Shown here one piece after another: positions 54,955-64,000 of a stretch of 64,000 bases of DNA. Numbering within the stretch: the first letter of the stretch is position 1; each line of letters begins with the position of its first letter. The stretch is from NCBI GenBank assembly GCA_963788285.1, contig CAWBGB010000014.1, positions 62,001-126,000 of the forward strand. Reading direction: 5' to 3'. The position numbers and the translations under genes were made by a program. This stretch comes from Alicyclobacillus_A sp963788285. GTDB taxonomy: Bacteria; Bacillota; Bacilli; Alicyclobacillales; Alicyclobacillaceae. The notes beneath the pieces were generated by a model. That model was not told the DNA's origin. It saw nothing but the letters and a program-made list of their open reading frames with translations, and made no database searches.

Positions 54955-55386
54955 AAACGTTTCAACTGGGCGGTGGAAGCCGTTGTTACGGAGGGCATGG
55001 TACGCGGGTGCGAAGCTTGAAGAAATCTCGAGCAGCTTGCGCCCGGTAACGATACACGGTGAAAACATCCTCTTATACCGTACCGCTCAAGGGGAAGTTT
55101 GCGCGGTAGACCGCTACTGACCGCATCGGAGCTGTGGCCCTTGGTGCAATGACCGGAGAGGCACTAGTCTGTCCCTTTCATGGATGGCAATTCGGTAGAC
55201 GGGAAATACGTCCACATTCCCGCTAATGTGCCAGGACAGAGGATTCCGAAGCAGGCCAGACTCCGAACATATCCAGTGACCGTGCGCGGTGGACTTGTAT
55301 GGGTTTACACAGGGGTTCCCCAAAATCAAACACGACCAGAGTTTATGACAGTTGGCGGAGTCTTTCTGGTAGGTGCTGTACGATGA
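54955..55386 (+). pseudogene. Rieske [2Fe-2S] oxygenase, N-terminal remnant
   Basis: Frame 1: RWKPLLRRAWYAGAKLEEIS, LRPVTIHGENILLYRTAQGE VCAVDRY, stop where Cys of CPHR is expected, then PHR. Other frames give VCPFHGWQF (second Cys-x-x-His) and GKYVHIPANVPGQRIPKQAR LRTYPVTVRGGLVWVYTG. These are the cluster-binding CxH and CxxH segments of aromatic-ring-hydroxylating oxygenases. One iron ligand is lost and frames change at least twice; the catalytic domain is missing. Confidence 0.75.
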
Positions 55387-55496
55387 ATTGGACGGTCTTC
55401 ATTGAATGGGCTTCAGGAGACCGACTTGTAGTAGCGATACACTCAACCAGTGTAAACAGCTTTGCGATTTGGATCATCCTTACCAGTGTTGACTGG

Positions 55497-56249
55497 TCAT
55501 ATGGGGTATGCCTCTCCAGTTTCTCCCCAATATTCCATGTATTTTTCTACCACGTGGGATTCCGTGGATCTGTCATCGGTTCCGAGTCCGGGTATTGTGA
55601 TGGCAAGGTCGAAAGCCGGAGTCCCATATCCAAACTTCTCCCAATTCAACAACACCAACGTTCCGTCGTCCCGTAGGCACCAGTTGCTCGGGTTGGGATC
55701 CCCTGATATGCAACAGTCCGTGGTCGGTAGGGCGCCAAAAGCATGTTGAGCCTCGATAAGCTGGGCACGGATTTCTTCTGCCTCCGTACTTCGTGCAAAC
55801 CAATCCAGAGCAAGCTCTGTCATGTGGTCATTCCACACCGGAACGTACGCATCGTCCAATACAGGACGGCGTTCTTTCCATGTGGCATAGTGAAGATGGA
55901 ATAACACTTTGAGTTGGCTCTTGTCCCCCTCCACTCGTTCCTGTGGAAACGGATGTGGGATGTCTTCGAGGATGACCCAACTCAAGCCGTGTGCATCGAC
56001 AGTGGACCAAAGTAGTTCCGGGGTATGAACGCCGTGCTGCCGCAAACGTGGCGCATGCTGTGCGTAAAAGGCTCCCTCCCGCGTCTCCGCAGATGACTTA
56101 ACGATGACGGAACCTTGCGTGAATTGGACCCGCATACATCCGTCGTTGCCTGCCACCCCTTGTAAACGTTCAATACGTTCGGGTCGCCCAAAATGCGTTG
56201 TCAGAAAGCTTTTCATTCCGCCGGGCCATTGTTCACATATTTGCAACAT
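55497..56249 (-). CDS. aminoglycoside/choline phosphotransferase-family (APH) protein
   Basis: 250 residues with a protein-kinase-like fold. The Brenner-type loop is CCISGDPNPSNWCLRDDGTL (Asp and Asn present) and the following segment is VLLNWEKFGYGTPAFDLAIT, where the metal-binding Asp of the usual IDWE is Asn. This change could lower or abolish activity, or signal another function. The start at 56249 has GGGAGGT with a 6-nt spacing. It is transcribed divergently from the MocR regulator over a 99-bp intergenic region with an inverted repeat, so it is a likely target of that regulator. Confidence 0.75.
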   Translation of the reverse strand: MLQICEQWPGGMKSFLTTHFGRPERIERLQGVAGNDGCMRVQFTQGSVIVKSSAETREGAFYAQHAPRLRQHGVHTPELLWSTVDAHGLSWVILEDIPHPFPQERVEGDKSQLKVLFHLHYATWKERRPVLDDAYVPVWNDHMTELALDWFARSTEAEEIRAQLIEAQHAFGALPTTDCCISGDPNPSNWCLRDDGTLVLLNWEKFGYGTPAFDLAITIPGLGTDDRSTESHVVEKYMEYWGETGEAYPI

Positions 56250-56285
56250 CCAGTAACCTCCCAACACAGATTCCTCGTTAGCGAA

Positions 56286-56308
56286 TTGGTAGGTTAAAGA
56301 CCAACCAA
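56286..56308. promoter_or_regulatory. operator candidate between the APH and MocR genes
   Basis: TTGGTAGGT-TAAAG-ACCAACCAA is a 9-bp inverted repeat with one mismatch, centred in the divergent promoter region; MocR regulators bind such sites to control themselves and the divergent gene. Confidence 0.5.
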
Positions 56309-56348
56309 TATTGCTATAGTTCTCTTACAGGTAATCGGAGGTGATCAC

Positions 56349-57785
56349 ATGACATGGACGCCAGATCCAAAATCGAAAACACCCCTATTTCGTCAAATCG
56401 CTTTACATTTGGAAGAGCAGATTACCAAAGGCGTGTTGTCACCCGGTTCCTTGCTTCCATCCGAACGAAAGTTAGCCAAACAACTCAATGTCAACCGAAG
56501 TACCGTAGTTGCAGCATATGCAGAACTCCGTTCAACAGGCTTGATTGAATCGAAACAAGGAAGCGGAACCCGTGTCAGCACAGAACTATGGGGAATTTCA
56601 ACGCGTCGTTTGCCCAATTGGAGAGCATATGTTGAACAAGGGATGTTTTTGCCGAGTTTGCCTCTTTTCAACCGTGTCAGAGAGGCAACTACCATTCGAG
56701 GTGTCATCAACTTGGCCAGCGGCGAACCTGATCCGAGGTTTTTCCCGACATCTACCCTCTCAAAGTTGATGCCAGAAGTTCCGGTGGAGGCAGCGTTAAA
56801 CTATCCAGAGCCACTGGGGCTCAAGTTTCTCAGGGAACAAATCTCAAGGTACATGAAGCGTCAAGTCGGCATTGAGGCGTCTGCCGATGAAATATTGATC
56901 ACTGCCGGAGCTCAACAGGCACTCCATCTGATAACCCAGTGCTTATTGAGTCCTGGTGAATCCGTAGGTCTGGAAGGCCCATCGTACTTTTACTCGTTAC
57001 CGCTGTTCCCCTCCTCAGGTCTTCGGCTCGTGCGGTTGCCTTTGGATGACGAAGGACTGATTCCTGAAGAGCTTTATTCCCTGTACCAGCGAAATAAAGT
57101 TCGGATGGTTTTCACCGTCCCGACCTTGCAGAATCCGACTGGAATCACCATGTCTATGGATAGGCGCAGGCGTGTACTAGATGTCTGCCGAGAATTACGG
57201 ATTCCGATCGTCGAAGATGACCCATATCATGCACTGTATCCAGACGATGGTAGGCCACTGGCAATCAAATCATTGGATGATGACCATCGAGTCCTCTACA
57301 TAGGAAGCCTTTCAAAGATAGTCGCACCAGGTTTGCGAATTGGCTGGATTGTTGGACCGCACTCAGTCTTAGCTCGACTGGCTGATGCGAAGCGACAGAT
57401 GGACTTCGGTACGAGTACAATCATGCAATACCTAGCGGCCGTCTACCTTTCTTCAAACGACTGGGAGCATCATTTGGTCTCCATTCGCTCCAAATTGGAC
57501 GAGCAAAAACACGTGATGGCGAATTATCTCGACTCTTCCCTTTCAAGGATCCTTGAATTTGACATACCCAAGGGAGGTTACTACATGTGGTGCCGACTCC
57601 GTAGACCATGCAATGAAAACCAGTTGATTGAGGCTTGTATCCGAAATGGCGTCGTTGTCATGCCGGGCACTGTATTTGGAGCACAACCAGGATATGTCCG
57701 AATGACATACGCAAGGAGTGCTCCAGATAAAATCGAGGAGGGGCTGAGCAGATTGAATCAGGCCCTTACCGAGCTAACCCCTTGA
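56349..57785 (+). CDS. MocR-family (GntR-aminotransferase) transcription regulator
   Basis: 478 residues. The N-terminal GntR winged helix (about 10-78): PLFRQIALHLEEQITKGVLS PGSLLPSERKLAKQLNVNRS TVVAAYAELRSTGLIESKQG. A linker leads to a fold-type I aminotransferase domain: NYPEPLGLKFLREQISRYMK, TVPTLQNPTGITMSMDRRRR, IVEDDPYH (Asp290) and the PLP lysine Lys323 in GSLSKIVAPGLRIGWI. MocR proteins use PLP or an amino compound as effector (for example PdxR, GabR). GGAGGTGATC precedes the ATG. Likely targets are the divergent APH gene and perhaps the nitrilase downstream. Confidence 0.93.
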   Translation: MTWTPDPKSKTPLFRQIALHLEEQITKGVLSPGSLLPSERKLAKQLNVNRSTVVAAYAELRSTGLIESKQGSGTRVSTELWGISTRRLPNWRAYVEQGMFLPSLPLFNRVREATTIRGVINLASGEPDPRFFPTSTLSKLMPEVPVEAALNYPEPLGLKFLREQISRYMKRQVGIEASADEILITAGAQQALHLITQCLLSPGESVGLEGPSYFYSLPLFPSSGLRLVRLPLDDEGLIPEELYSLYQRNKVRMVFTVPTLQNPTGITMSMDRRRRVLDVCRELRIPIVEDDPYHALYPDDGRPLAIKSLDDDHRVLYIGSLSKIVAPGLRIGWIVGPHSVLARLADAKRQMDFGTSTIMQYLAAVYLSSNDWEHHLVSIRSKLDEQKHVMANYLDSSLSRILEFDIPKGGYYMWCRLRRPCNENQLIEACIRNGVVVMPGTVFGAQPGYVRMTYARSAPDKIEEGLSRLNQALTELTP

Positions 57786-57919
57786 AGTGACACGGATCTC
57801 CGCGAATTGGATGAGTCACAAAATACGTAATTGGATGGCGACATTGGATTTCGACATGTTTAACATATATTCGTGATTTTTAAGCTAGACAATCACGTCT
57901 ACGTAGGGAGGCCTGACCA

Positions 57920-58888
57920 GTGACATCCGAATCCAATGTCGTTCGAGTAGCCGTGGTTCAAGCGGCCCCAGTGATCATGGACCGAGAGGCTACCACTGCC
58001 AAGGTCGTCGCTCTGACTCATCAAGCGGCGAAACAGGGAGCGAAAATTGTCCTTTTTCCAGAAGCTTTCATTCCAGCCTACCCTCGAGGACTCACGTTTG
58101 GAACCCGAGTGGGAAGCCGTTCTGAGGCCGGGCGCAAGGATTGGGCACGGTATTGGCGCAATGCGGTGAGTGTTCCGAGCGAAACCACGGAACTTTTGGC
58201 CGAAACGGCTCGAAGTGCAGAAGTGTACCTGATTGTCGGAGTGATAGAGAGAGACACTGAGTTCAGTTCTGGCACATTGTTTTGTACCACCCTATATTTT
58301 GGTCCGGATGGGCAACTGTTGGGAAAACATCGGAAGCTGAAGCCGACGGCATCCGAACGGCTGATTTGGGGCGAGGGCGACGGAAGCACTTTGACGGTGG
58401 TGGACACGCCATACGGGAAAATGGGTGGCCTTATCTGCTGGGAAAACTACATGCCGTTGGCCCGAACCGCTATGTATGCAAAAGGGGTGCAGTTATATCT
58501 TGCCCCTACTGCCGATGCTCGGGATGTTTGGCAATCTACCATTCGGCACATTGCAGTCGAAGGACGCTGCTTTGTGCTGTCTTGCAATCAGTATGTAACG
58601 AAAGATATGTACCCGACTGATCTGGCGTGTTATGAAGAACTATCTTCTGCTCCAGAGGTCATGTCCGTTGGTGGTAGCGCCATTGTCGGCCCGCTCGGTG
58701 AATATGTTGTTGAGCCTGTCTTAGGCCGGGAAGACATCCTAATTGGTGATTTGGACCTTGATTTGATACCGCAAAGCCGATTCGATTTCGATCCGGTAGG
58801 CAGCTATGCGAGACCTGATATTTTTCAGTTGATTGTAAATGACGAGAAACAGAGCACCGTTCGATGGGCGGCGGAAGACCCGAAATGA
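57920..58888 (+). CDS. nitrilase (carbon-nitrogen hydrolase)
   Basis: 322 residues with the complete Glu-Lys-Cys triad: Glu48 in IVLFPEAFIPAYPRGLTFG, Lys139 in GKHRKLKPTASERLIWGEGD, Cys173 in GGLICWENYMPLARTAMYAK. The AYPRG and KLKPTxxERxxWGxGDGS strings are characteristic of true nitrilases (nitrile to carboxylate plus ammonia) rather than amidases. DARDVWQSTIRHIAVEGRCF VLSCNQ continues the fold. Intracellular, spiral oligomer expected. GTG start with GGGAGG at an 8-nt spacing. It follows the MocR gene by 134 bp in the same direction; a hairpin terminator lies downstream. Confidence 0.93.
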   Translation: MTSESNVVRVAVVQAAPVIMDREATTAKVVALTHQAAKQGAKIVLFPEAFIPAYPRGLTFGTRVGSRSEAGRKDWARYWRNAVSVPSETTELLAETARSAEVYLIVGVIERDTEFSSGTLFCTTLYFGPDGQLLGKHRKLKPTASERLIWGEGDGSTLTVVDTPYGKMGGLICWENYMPLARTAMYAKGVQLYLAPTADARDVWQSTIRHIAVEGRCFVLSCNQYVTKDMYPTDLACYEELSSAPEVMSVGGSAIVGPLGEYVVEPVLGREDILIGDLDLDLIPQSRFDFDPVGSYARPDIFQLIVNDEKQSTVRWAAEDPK

Positions 58889-58994
58889 TTCGACCGACGC
58901 ATTGATGTTTAGAAAGGAACATCGCCGGCCAGAAATCTCTACTTTACGCCAATCCGTGTTTGTTCACTACGATGAACAACTTAATTCAATGTAC

Positions 58995-59057
58995 GACGAC
59001 GATCACTCCAAAGGTATGCATTCAGCGTTTCGTCTTAGATCGTCGTCTATCTTTTTT
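58995..59057 (+). terminator. terminator downstream of the nitrilase gene
   Basis: GACGACGATC and GATCGTCGTC pair perfectly across a 33-nt loop and are followed by TATCTTTTTT. Confidence 0.6.
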
Positions 59058-59191
59058 CGTAAGGACGCAATCAGCGAGGACACAAAGCACAAGATGCATA
59101 CGACATTGGTAAAGTAACTTACTTATCGTCATTTACTATAGGGAGTACAGTATCGATTAACACTTCACAGTCTCTCTCGAAGTTTTCCCCC

Positions 59192-59345
59192 ATGTCGATT
59201 CGCTTAGCAGTAAGCATTACGTTTCTTCTTCATGGTTTGATGAAATTCACACATACCACCATGACGAATGGATTCTTCACCAAGGTTGGTATTCCTTTAC
59301 CAAACGTTTCGGTCGTCGACTTTGTACGTGTAATGTTAACAATTT
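59192..59345 (+). pseudogene. DoxX-family membrane protein, N-terminal remnant
   Basis: MSIRLAVSITFLLHGLMKFT HTTMTNGFFTKVGIPLPNVS VVDFVRVML matches the first helix and loop of DoxX/DoxD-like proteins (R-L-x-x-G-x-x-F-x-x-H-G-x-x-K). The later three helices are not found. Confidence 0.55.
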
Positions 59346-59614
59346 TGATTTCAGATTGCTCGATTTGTGACCAAATTTGTTGCAGAAGCATTGGCCACTG
59401 AAGGAGTTGTTACCGCGATAGCGTATAGGTTTCGAATTCATTTAATATACGCACGTAAACACCCCCACGAGGGTAACTTGTATCAACCATCGGATGAAAC
59501 GAAACGTAATCAGATGACAACGACCAAAAAACTCTTGTCTCGATATCTTAGCTTCGAGTGCAAGAGCCTTCGGTCGTCCGATCGACGGATTCAACATGAA
59601 ATCATCACGAAGCA

Positions 59615-60426
59615 TTCCAGCCCCGTTTTATGTGGCGAACTTCTTTTAACCAATCTACCGTCAATTGTCGAAGGCGCTCTGACGCATCGCTGCAGGAGAA
59701 AGTATGATCTGCCTCTTTCAAAACCTCTGCCTGACATGTCGCCGCATTTGACCGAAGTGCGTTCCAATAAAGTCAACAATTCTGTGCTGAAATTTCTATG
59801 TCATCCCTACCATGTACCACAAGCGCATGGCCCTTAAATTGTGTAGCTGCCGCAATTGGATCGTGCAATTTTAAGGAGTTGTAAAACTTGGGTGTCAGTC
59901 GATACCCATGGTAGGTACCTCGGCCAAAAGTATTTGTATGGTTCAAGACATCTTCGCCAGTAATGCCCACAATCTCATCAAATGGATGTGCCACAGCGGA
60001 CCACAACACCAAGTTCCGAACACGAAGATCCTGGACTGCTGTCAACACAGCCACTGCTCCGCCTAAGCTATGACCCAGTAGCGTCACATGGTCTACATCC
60101 ACTTCATCTAATGTGAATACATAGTCCAAAACGTGTTGCGTTTGATAAATCATGGACGAAAGACCAGTCGAGCCATAATCACCCGTACTTTCCCCGCATC
60201 CCACATAATCAAAGCGCAAAACCATGAACCCTTGTTGTTCAAAAAGTCTACTCGCATTGACGAACAGGCGGTCCACTCCGATTCGGTTTCCCACGAAGCC
60301 GTGACAGAACACTACGATTGGGTGCTTCGAATGTTCCTTACAATCCAAGTTCTTATTTCTCGCGGGACGATGCAGACTCATTGCGAGCATCGCGTCATCG
60401 CACTGAAGCCAATGCAACTGCTCCAT
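59615..60426 (-). pseudogene. alpha/beta hydrolase, frameshifted near the C-terminus
   Basis: From ATG 60426: SKHPIVVFCHGFVGNRIGVD (oxyanion region), FDYVGCGESTGDYG, VTLLGHSLGGAVAVLTAVQD (nucleophile elbow GHSLGG), and HALVVHGRDDIEISAQNC (Asp region), where the frame stops at 59773. The rest continues in another frame as VLKEADHTFSCSDASERLRQ LTVDWLKEV with the catalytic His (DHTFS). One or two base changes have separated the His from the Ser and Asp, so the product is probably inactive. It resembles acyl esterases/thioesterases of the YitV/BAAT type. Confidence 0.8.
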
Positions 60427-60457
60427 TCCATCCTCCCCTTCGCCAACAGTTTCGATC

Positions 60458-60655
60458 CTAGCGCCTTGATACCTTGCTGGGTAGCTTCGACTTCTCCAAC
60501 GAGGGCGCTAAGGTAAATCTGTGCTTCTCAATTCGGTCAATCTGAGTAATTTGTGCATCATGGACTGTAATGTTCACAGAACCGTACTCCAATCCTTCCA
60601 ATGCATGAAGGATTTGTTCAATGACTTTGTCTCGGTTCATTTTGTACTGAACCAC
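60458..60655 (-). CDS. YezD-family (DUF2292) small protein
   Basis: 65 residues; the core is VIEQILHALEGLEYGSVNIT VHDAQITQIDRIEKHRF, the invariant DUF2292 pattern LxGLxYGSVxIxVHDGxVxQIExxEKxR. YezD proteins are found beside sulfur-assimilation genes, but the biochemical role is not known. GTG start with AAGGGG at an 8-nt spacing; ATG 60640 is the alternative. The tail after EKHRF is longer than usual and may come from a frameshift. Confidence 0.75.
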   Translation of the reverse strand: MVQYKMNRDKVIEQILHALEGLEYGSVNITVHDAQITQIDRIEKHRFTLAPSLEKSKLPSKVSRR

Positions 60656-60892
60656 ACGAATATCCCCTTTCGATGGATATTTATGAGATCGCTGAATAAG
60701 CGCGTACCCGCATATCTCCTGAACTTGTGTGCTTATCCCCCCAGACGTTACTCCTATCGACCAATTCCGCGTATATTGATTTGTTTTATCAAATTAATGT
60801 TACAATGAGTATATATCTCAATGTTATAAAGTCAATCATAAAATCCAATTACTCCAATTATTTTTATCAAATTTAGATCGATATCACAAAAA

Positions 60893-60926
60893 GTAAACAA
60901 AAAACAGCCGTTGAATGGCTGTTTGT
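60893..60926 (-). terminator. terminator of the M20 amidohydrolase gene
   Basis: On the minus strand AAACAGCC, loop ATTCAAC, GGCTGTTT is followed by TTTTG. Confidence 0.65.
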
Positions 60927-61044
60927 GTGAAATGGGATGCCTTGTGATTTTTGATTCTGACCGCTCCCCCTTAAAAAAGGGGCCAGTGCATCAAGACATC
61001 GATTTGCAAACGAGATAGATACCGCTGAATCGCCGTTGAACTCT

Positions 61045-62253
61045 TTACTGTGGAAAGTCTGGACCGCTGATGCGAAACTCTTCCCACACCTTATCCAGGA
61101 AACTGGAATCCAACAGCAAATCTGCTCCTGTTTTCGCCAAGGCTTCGGCCATGTGCAGCATCGCTTCATGTGCCTCCGGCGAAGCAGACGCCTCGCGGAA
61201 CTCGTGTGTATGGCCTGATGTGCCGAGTGGAGCTATTTTCAGATACGGATGAATCGTAGGAAGCACCAGACTCACGTTGCCTATGTCCGAAGACCCGGTC
61301 CCCCCTTTGAGGACTGGAATTTCTACCGGTTGTCCCAATGCTTCGAGGTACTCCGAAACACGTGACGCGATGGTGTGGTTATTCTTTCGTTCCGCGTAGA
61401 TTGGGGATCCGTGTTCCACTTCAACCGTGGTTCCTGTCGCCAATGCAGCTGCCCGGGCGCATGCGGTTACACGGTCGACCAACCCCAGGACTTCTTCGGT
61501 AGTCAGTGCTCGAACTAAGAACGAGGCTTCGGTGTAGTCGGGAACGACATTCGGCGCGGAGCCTCCGTTGACGATAATGCCGTGGATCCGAGCGGTCTCA
61601 GGAATGTGCTGACGAAGCCCGTCGACTGCAACGTAAAACTGGATCATAGCCGCCAGTGCATTCCGCCCCTCTTGTGGACTGACTGCCGCATGAGCCGCCT
61701 TCCCGTGATACTTGATCACTAAATGTGCTGTTGCAGTGGCATGTCGCCAAGGAATCGTCCGATCCCCGGGATGAAACATCAGCGCCGCATCAACCCCTTC
61801 AAAGACTCCCTTTTCCAACTCAATGATCTTTCCACCCCCATCTTCTTCTCCAGGGGTTCCAATCACAACGATGCTTCCGTCAGGATCCGGCAATGCTCGT
61901 CGCAAAGCCGTGGCAGCCGCCAGACCTCCACTCGCGATAAGGTTATGTCCACAAGCGTGCCCAATGTCCGGAAGTGCGTCATACTCCAATAGAAAGGCAA
62001 CAGCTGGACGCGTTTTGTTTCCTCGCCGCGCAACGAAGGCAGTGGGCAAGTCGGCGACGCCCCTTTCAACTTCAAAACCTTCTCTTTCCAGCCAATCCGT
62101 CAAGCGCTCACTCGCGTAGTGCTCCTCTAACGACAATTCGGGATGCCGATGTAGATCCAGGCTTAGCTTCACAATGTCATCGCGAATTTCTTCGATGGCT
62201 TCATGGATACGGTTGTGAACCTGTGTGCGATGCTCCACCGCTGACTCCCCCAC
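61045..62253 (-). CDS. M20 family metallo-amidohydrolase
   Basis: 402 residues. Metal-binding motifs: LHRHPELSLEEHYASERLTD at the N-terminus, DIGHACGHNLIASGGLAAAT (Cys-Gly-His), VIGTPGEEDGGGKIIELEKG (Glu-Glu), AALMFHPGD, the lid-domain segment GKAAHAAVSPQEGRNALAA and the C-terminal GTSGHTHEFREASAS. This set is typical of the ArgE/AbgB/ACY1L2-like M20D group that cleaves N-acyl or aminoacyl amides. Exact substrate unknown. ATG 62253 is taken, but GTG 62238 has better spacing from GGGGGAG. It is followed by its terminator. Confidence 0.9.
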   Translation of the reverse strand: MGESAVEHRTQVHNRIHEAIEEIRDDIVKLSLDLHRHPELSLEEHYASERLTDWLEREGFEVERGVADLPTAFVARRGNKTRPAVAFLLEYDALPDIGHACGHNLIASGGLAAATALRRALPDPDGSIVVIGTPGEEDGGGKIIELEKGVFEGVDAALMFHPGDRTIPWRHATATAHLVIKYHGKAAHAAVSPQEGRNALAAMIQFYVAVDGLRQHIPETARIHGIIVNGGSAPNVVPDYTEASFLVRALTTEEVLGLVDRVTACARAAALATGTTVEVEHGSPIYAERKNNHTIASRVSEYLEALGQPVEIPVLKGGTGSSDIGNVSLVLPTIHPYLKIAPLGTSGHTHEFREASASPEAHEAMLHMAEALAKTGADLLLDSSFLDKVWEEFRISGPDFPQ

Positions 62254-62448
62254 TCCATACTCCCCCTGAAATCAACTGAAACTATCGATTTTACAGACTT
62301 GACAGACTTTATTCATGATTACGGGAGATTATAAATGAGGCCTATTCCTCAGTCAATGAACGATGAGTATCAATGATTCATCGTAACCACTAGGGAGATT
62401 TGTAGTTCGTCATGATGACGGCTTCCACGGGATGGCATGGGTGAACAT

Positions 62449-63708
62449 TTAATACTTCATGACTTGATCCGGCATGTCAACCGTGTATCGCTTGTGCCCC
62501 TTACGATGTACGAGAAGACAGTAACACAGGATGGCACACACGTCACAGAACGCAATCACTGTGCCCATCGACATTCCAGTTCGGCTTCCTCCCAACCCAA
62601 CGAGCGGAGTTGCAACCGCTCCCATGAGCATCTGGACGACACCAATCAGCGCTGCAGCACTACCTGCTGACCGACCCTGACTCTGCATCGCAAGCGATGT
62701 ACTTGTCGTGCCGACAATACCTACGCACGCAATAACGAGGAACAGTGGTGGTAACACTGCAAACAGACCGGCACCGAGCCATATCGTCGAAAAAAGGACG
62801 ACGCTGCTAACAGCGACCAACCCCAACCCAGTCACCAGCACCTTTGCCTCACCGACTCGAGTGGACAGCCGGGCACTCAACTGGCTGGCCAAAATAATCC
62901 CAAGTCCATTTACCGCAAAAATCACGCTAAACGTTTGTGGCGACACACCGAATATCTCTTGCAACACGAACGGCGATCCGGATATATACCCAAACATGGC
63001 CGCGAAAACGAGTGCTTGAGCGAATGAATATCCGAGAAAAGTACGATGACGGACAAGTTTACTTAAGGTGACGAGTGTATTCCGAAGTCCGCCCTGCGAC
63101 CGCTTGTGACTAGGTAAACTCTCCGGCAGACCAAAGACGACCGCTAAGACCATGAGTACTCCAAGCATGCCGAGAACAACAAATACACCGTGCCAAGTTG
63201 TGACACGGAGTAATTGTCCCCCGACGACCGGCGCGAGGATGGGCGCGGCACCATTGACTAACATCAAACGCGCAAAGAACGTCGTCAGCTCGCTGCCCGA
63301 GTAATAATCCCGTGCGACTGCACGTGCAATGACAATGCCCGCAGATCCCGCCAAGCCCTGGATCAATCGCAGCGCAATCAATAACCAAATGGACGAGGTC
63401 ATGGCGCAGAGAAAGGATGCGGCCGTGTACACAACCAGTCCCACAATGAGCGGCCTACGGCGACCCAACGCATCACTAAGGGGGCCAGCCAGCAATTGGC
63501 CCAACGCAAGCCCAACGAGACAGAATGTCAAACTCAGTTGAGCGAGAGAGGTGCTGACATGTAGTTCTCGTGCTAGCGACGGTAAGGAAGGTAGATACAT
63601 GTCAATCGACAACGGTGCCAGTGCAGTCAGTGAGCCAAGTACCACAGCCAGCCAGATTTGGTGCCTTGGTACATATGAAGTCGCAAAATCTGTGTTGATC
63701 AAATTCAC
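62449..63708 (-). CDS. Bcr/CflA-family MFS drug exporter
   Basis: 419 residues, 12 transmembrane helices. LTALAPLSIDMYLPSLPSLA is the helix 1 motif (APLSIDMYLP), LALGQLLAGPLSDALGRRRP the DHA1 loop 2-3 motif, and RLIQGLAGSAGIVIARAVAR motif B. Members export chloramphenicol-, bicyclomycin- or sulfonamide-type compounds with proton exchange. GTG start with GGGAGG close upstream. It runs in the same direction as the M20 gene with a 195-bp gap, so no common operon is implied. Confidence 0.92.
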   Translation of the reverse strand: MNLINTDFATSYVPRHQIWLAVVLGSLTALAPLSIDMYLPSLPSLARELHVSTSLAQLSLTFCLVGLALGQLLAGPLSDALGRRRPLIVGLVVYTAASFLCAMTSSIWLLIALRLIQGLAGSAGIVIARAVARDYYSGSELTTFFARLMLVNGAAPILAPVVGGQLLRVTTWHGVFVVLGMLGVLMVLAVVFGLPESLPSHKRSQGGLRNTLVTLSKLVRHRTFLGYSFAQALVFAAMFGYISGSPFVLQEIFGVSPQTFSVIFAVNGLGIILASQLSARLSTRVGEAKVLVTGLGLVAVSSVVLFSTIWLGAGLFAVLPPLFLVIACVGIVGTTSTSLAMQSQGRSAGSAAALIGVVQMLMGAVATPLVGLGGSRTGMSMGTVIAFCDVCAILCYCLLVHRKGHKRYTVDMPDQVMKY

Positions 63709-63892
63709 ATGCCTCCCACGTATCCATCAAGCCCGAGTGTCCGTACATTGAGACATCCGGCACAACCAATTTCTGTTTCCAAAGACAATACGGATACATG
63801 ATAGGGACCGCACACCAACGATGTCAATCTGTGATTTTCTATTTCTTCATGTCTTGTTGTGCATATACTTTGCATCGGAACCATCTCGGCAA

Positions 63893-63927
63893 AGCAAAAA
63901 CGCTCACATCTAGTGAGCGTTTTTGCC
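63893..63927. terminator. strong bidirectional terminator
   Basis: AAAAACGCTCAC and GTGAGCGTTTTT form a perfect 12-bp stem with a 5-nt loop; T-runs on both strands. The unit it ends probably lies to the right of the window, on the minus strand. Confidence 0.7.
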
Positions 63928-64000
63928 GGGTTAGGCTTGTGAGGTCGTAGGTGTGACAATTCAAGGGGGCATTGCCAGAGTTGCACCTACATGGATGTGG

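Noticed and set aside
59367..59837. A 156-codon plus-strand frame opposite the alpha/beta hydrolase
   Set aside because: It is the antisense shadow of the hydrolase tail, has no ribosome site and no recognisable domain.

Overview
This window comes from a low-to-mid GC Gram-positive (Bacillota, class Bacilli) genome and looks most like Alicyclobacillus or a close relative. The main clue is a kumamolisin-type sedolisin at 31.9-33.5 kb. Supporting clues are AGGAGG-type ribosome binding sites with many GTG/TTG starts, a c-di-AMP (ydaO-type) riboswitch, a CYP152 P450, and remnants of KimA-, YfiT/BstA- and DUF1003-type genes. The genus is an inference; the sequence alone does not prove it.

The region is a mobile-element-rich, decaying segment. 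Eight transposable-element types can be recognised: IS110 (five degenerate pieces), IS21 (one intact, one decayed), IS1380 (fragment), an IS5-like element (two near-identical intact copies), IS4 (intact), IS256 (intact), IS1182 (split by the IS256), and a group II intron fragment. A 121-bp inverted-repeat element occurs three times. Several insertions can be read to the base because the target duplications survive: TACGTA and TAAGTA for the IS5-like copies, CTCTTAA for IS4, TGCTGGAA for IS256. Between the elements are many pseudogenes: an IstB/IstA pair, two SRAP genes, a LigD-type ligase tail, NlpC/P60, a KimA-like K+ transporter with inverted segments, NCS1, MFS, YfiT, DUF1003, EfeO-like, LysR, Rieske oxygenase, DoxX and alpha/beta hydrolase.

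Layout: 0-3 kb, IS110 and IS21 remnants around a CPBP protease. 3-8 kb, polysaccharide deacetylase and the convergent exopolyphosphatase (ppx) and polyphosphate kinase (ppk1), which together set polyphosphate level. 8-12.7 kb, group II intron and IS110 remnants and an intact IS21. 12.8-15.4 kb, DNA-repair remnants, a c-di-AMP riboswitch in front of a frameshifted short gene, an NlpC/P60 remnant and a solitary 5S rRNA. 15.5-24 kb, amino-acid permease, DUF1641 and SRAP/ligase remnants, the CYP152 peroxygenase, TauE/SafE exporter with a palindromic operator, and an IS1380 fragment. 24.7-28.8 kb, scrambled KimA-like gene and an intact APC permease with an ARG-box-like site. 29-44 kb, the two IS5-like copies enclosing sedolisin, DUF421, DUF1002 and an IS4 inside a YfiT remnant.

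44-48 kb is a small island with a membrane GAF-domain protein plus a small basic protein, and a two-gene restriction-modification candidate (D12-class adenine methylase plus PD-(D/E)XK nuclease). 48-51 kb holds the nested IS1182/IS256. 51.7-64 kb is quieter and more metabolic: sorbosone-dehydrogenase-like propeller, a phosphotransferase divergent from a MocR regulator, a nitrilase, a YezD/DUF2292 protein, an M20 amidohydrolase and a Bcr/CflA exporter. No CRISPR array, tRNA or replication origin was seen.
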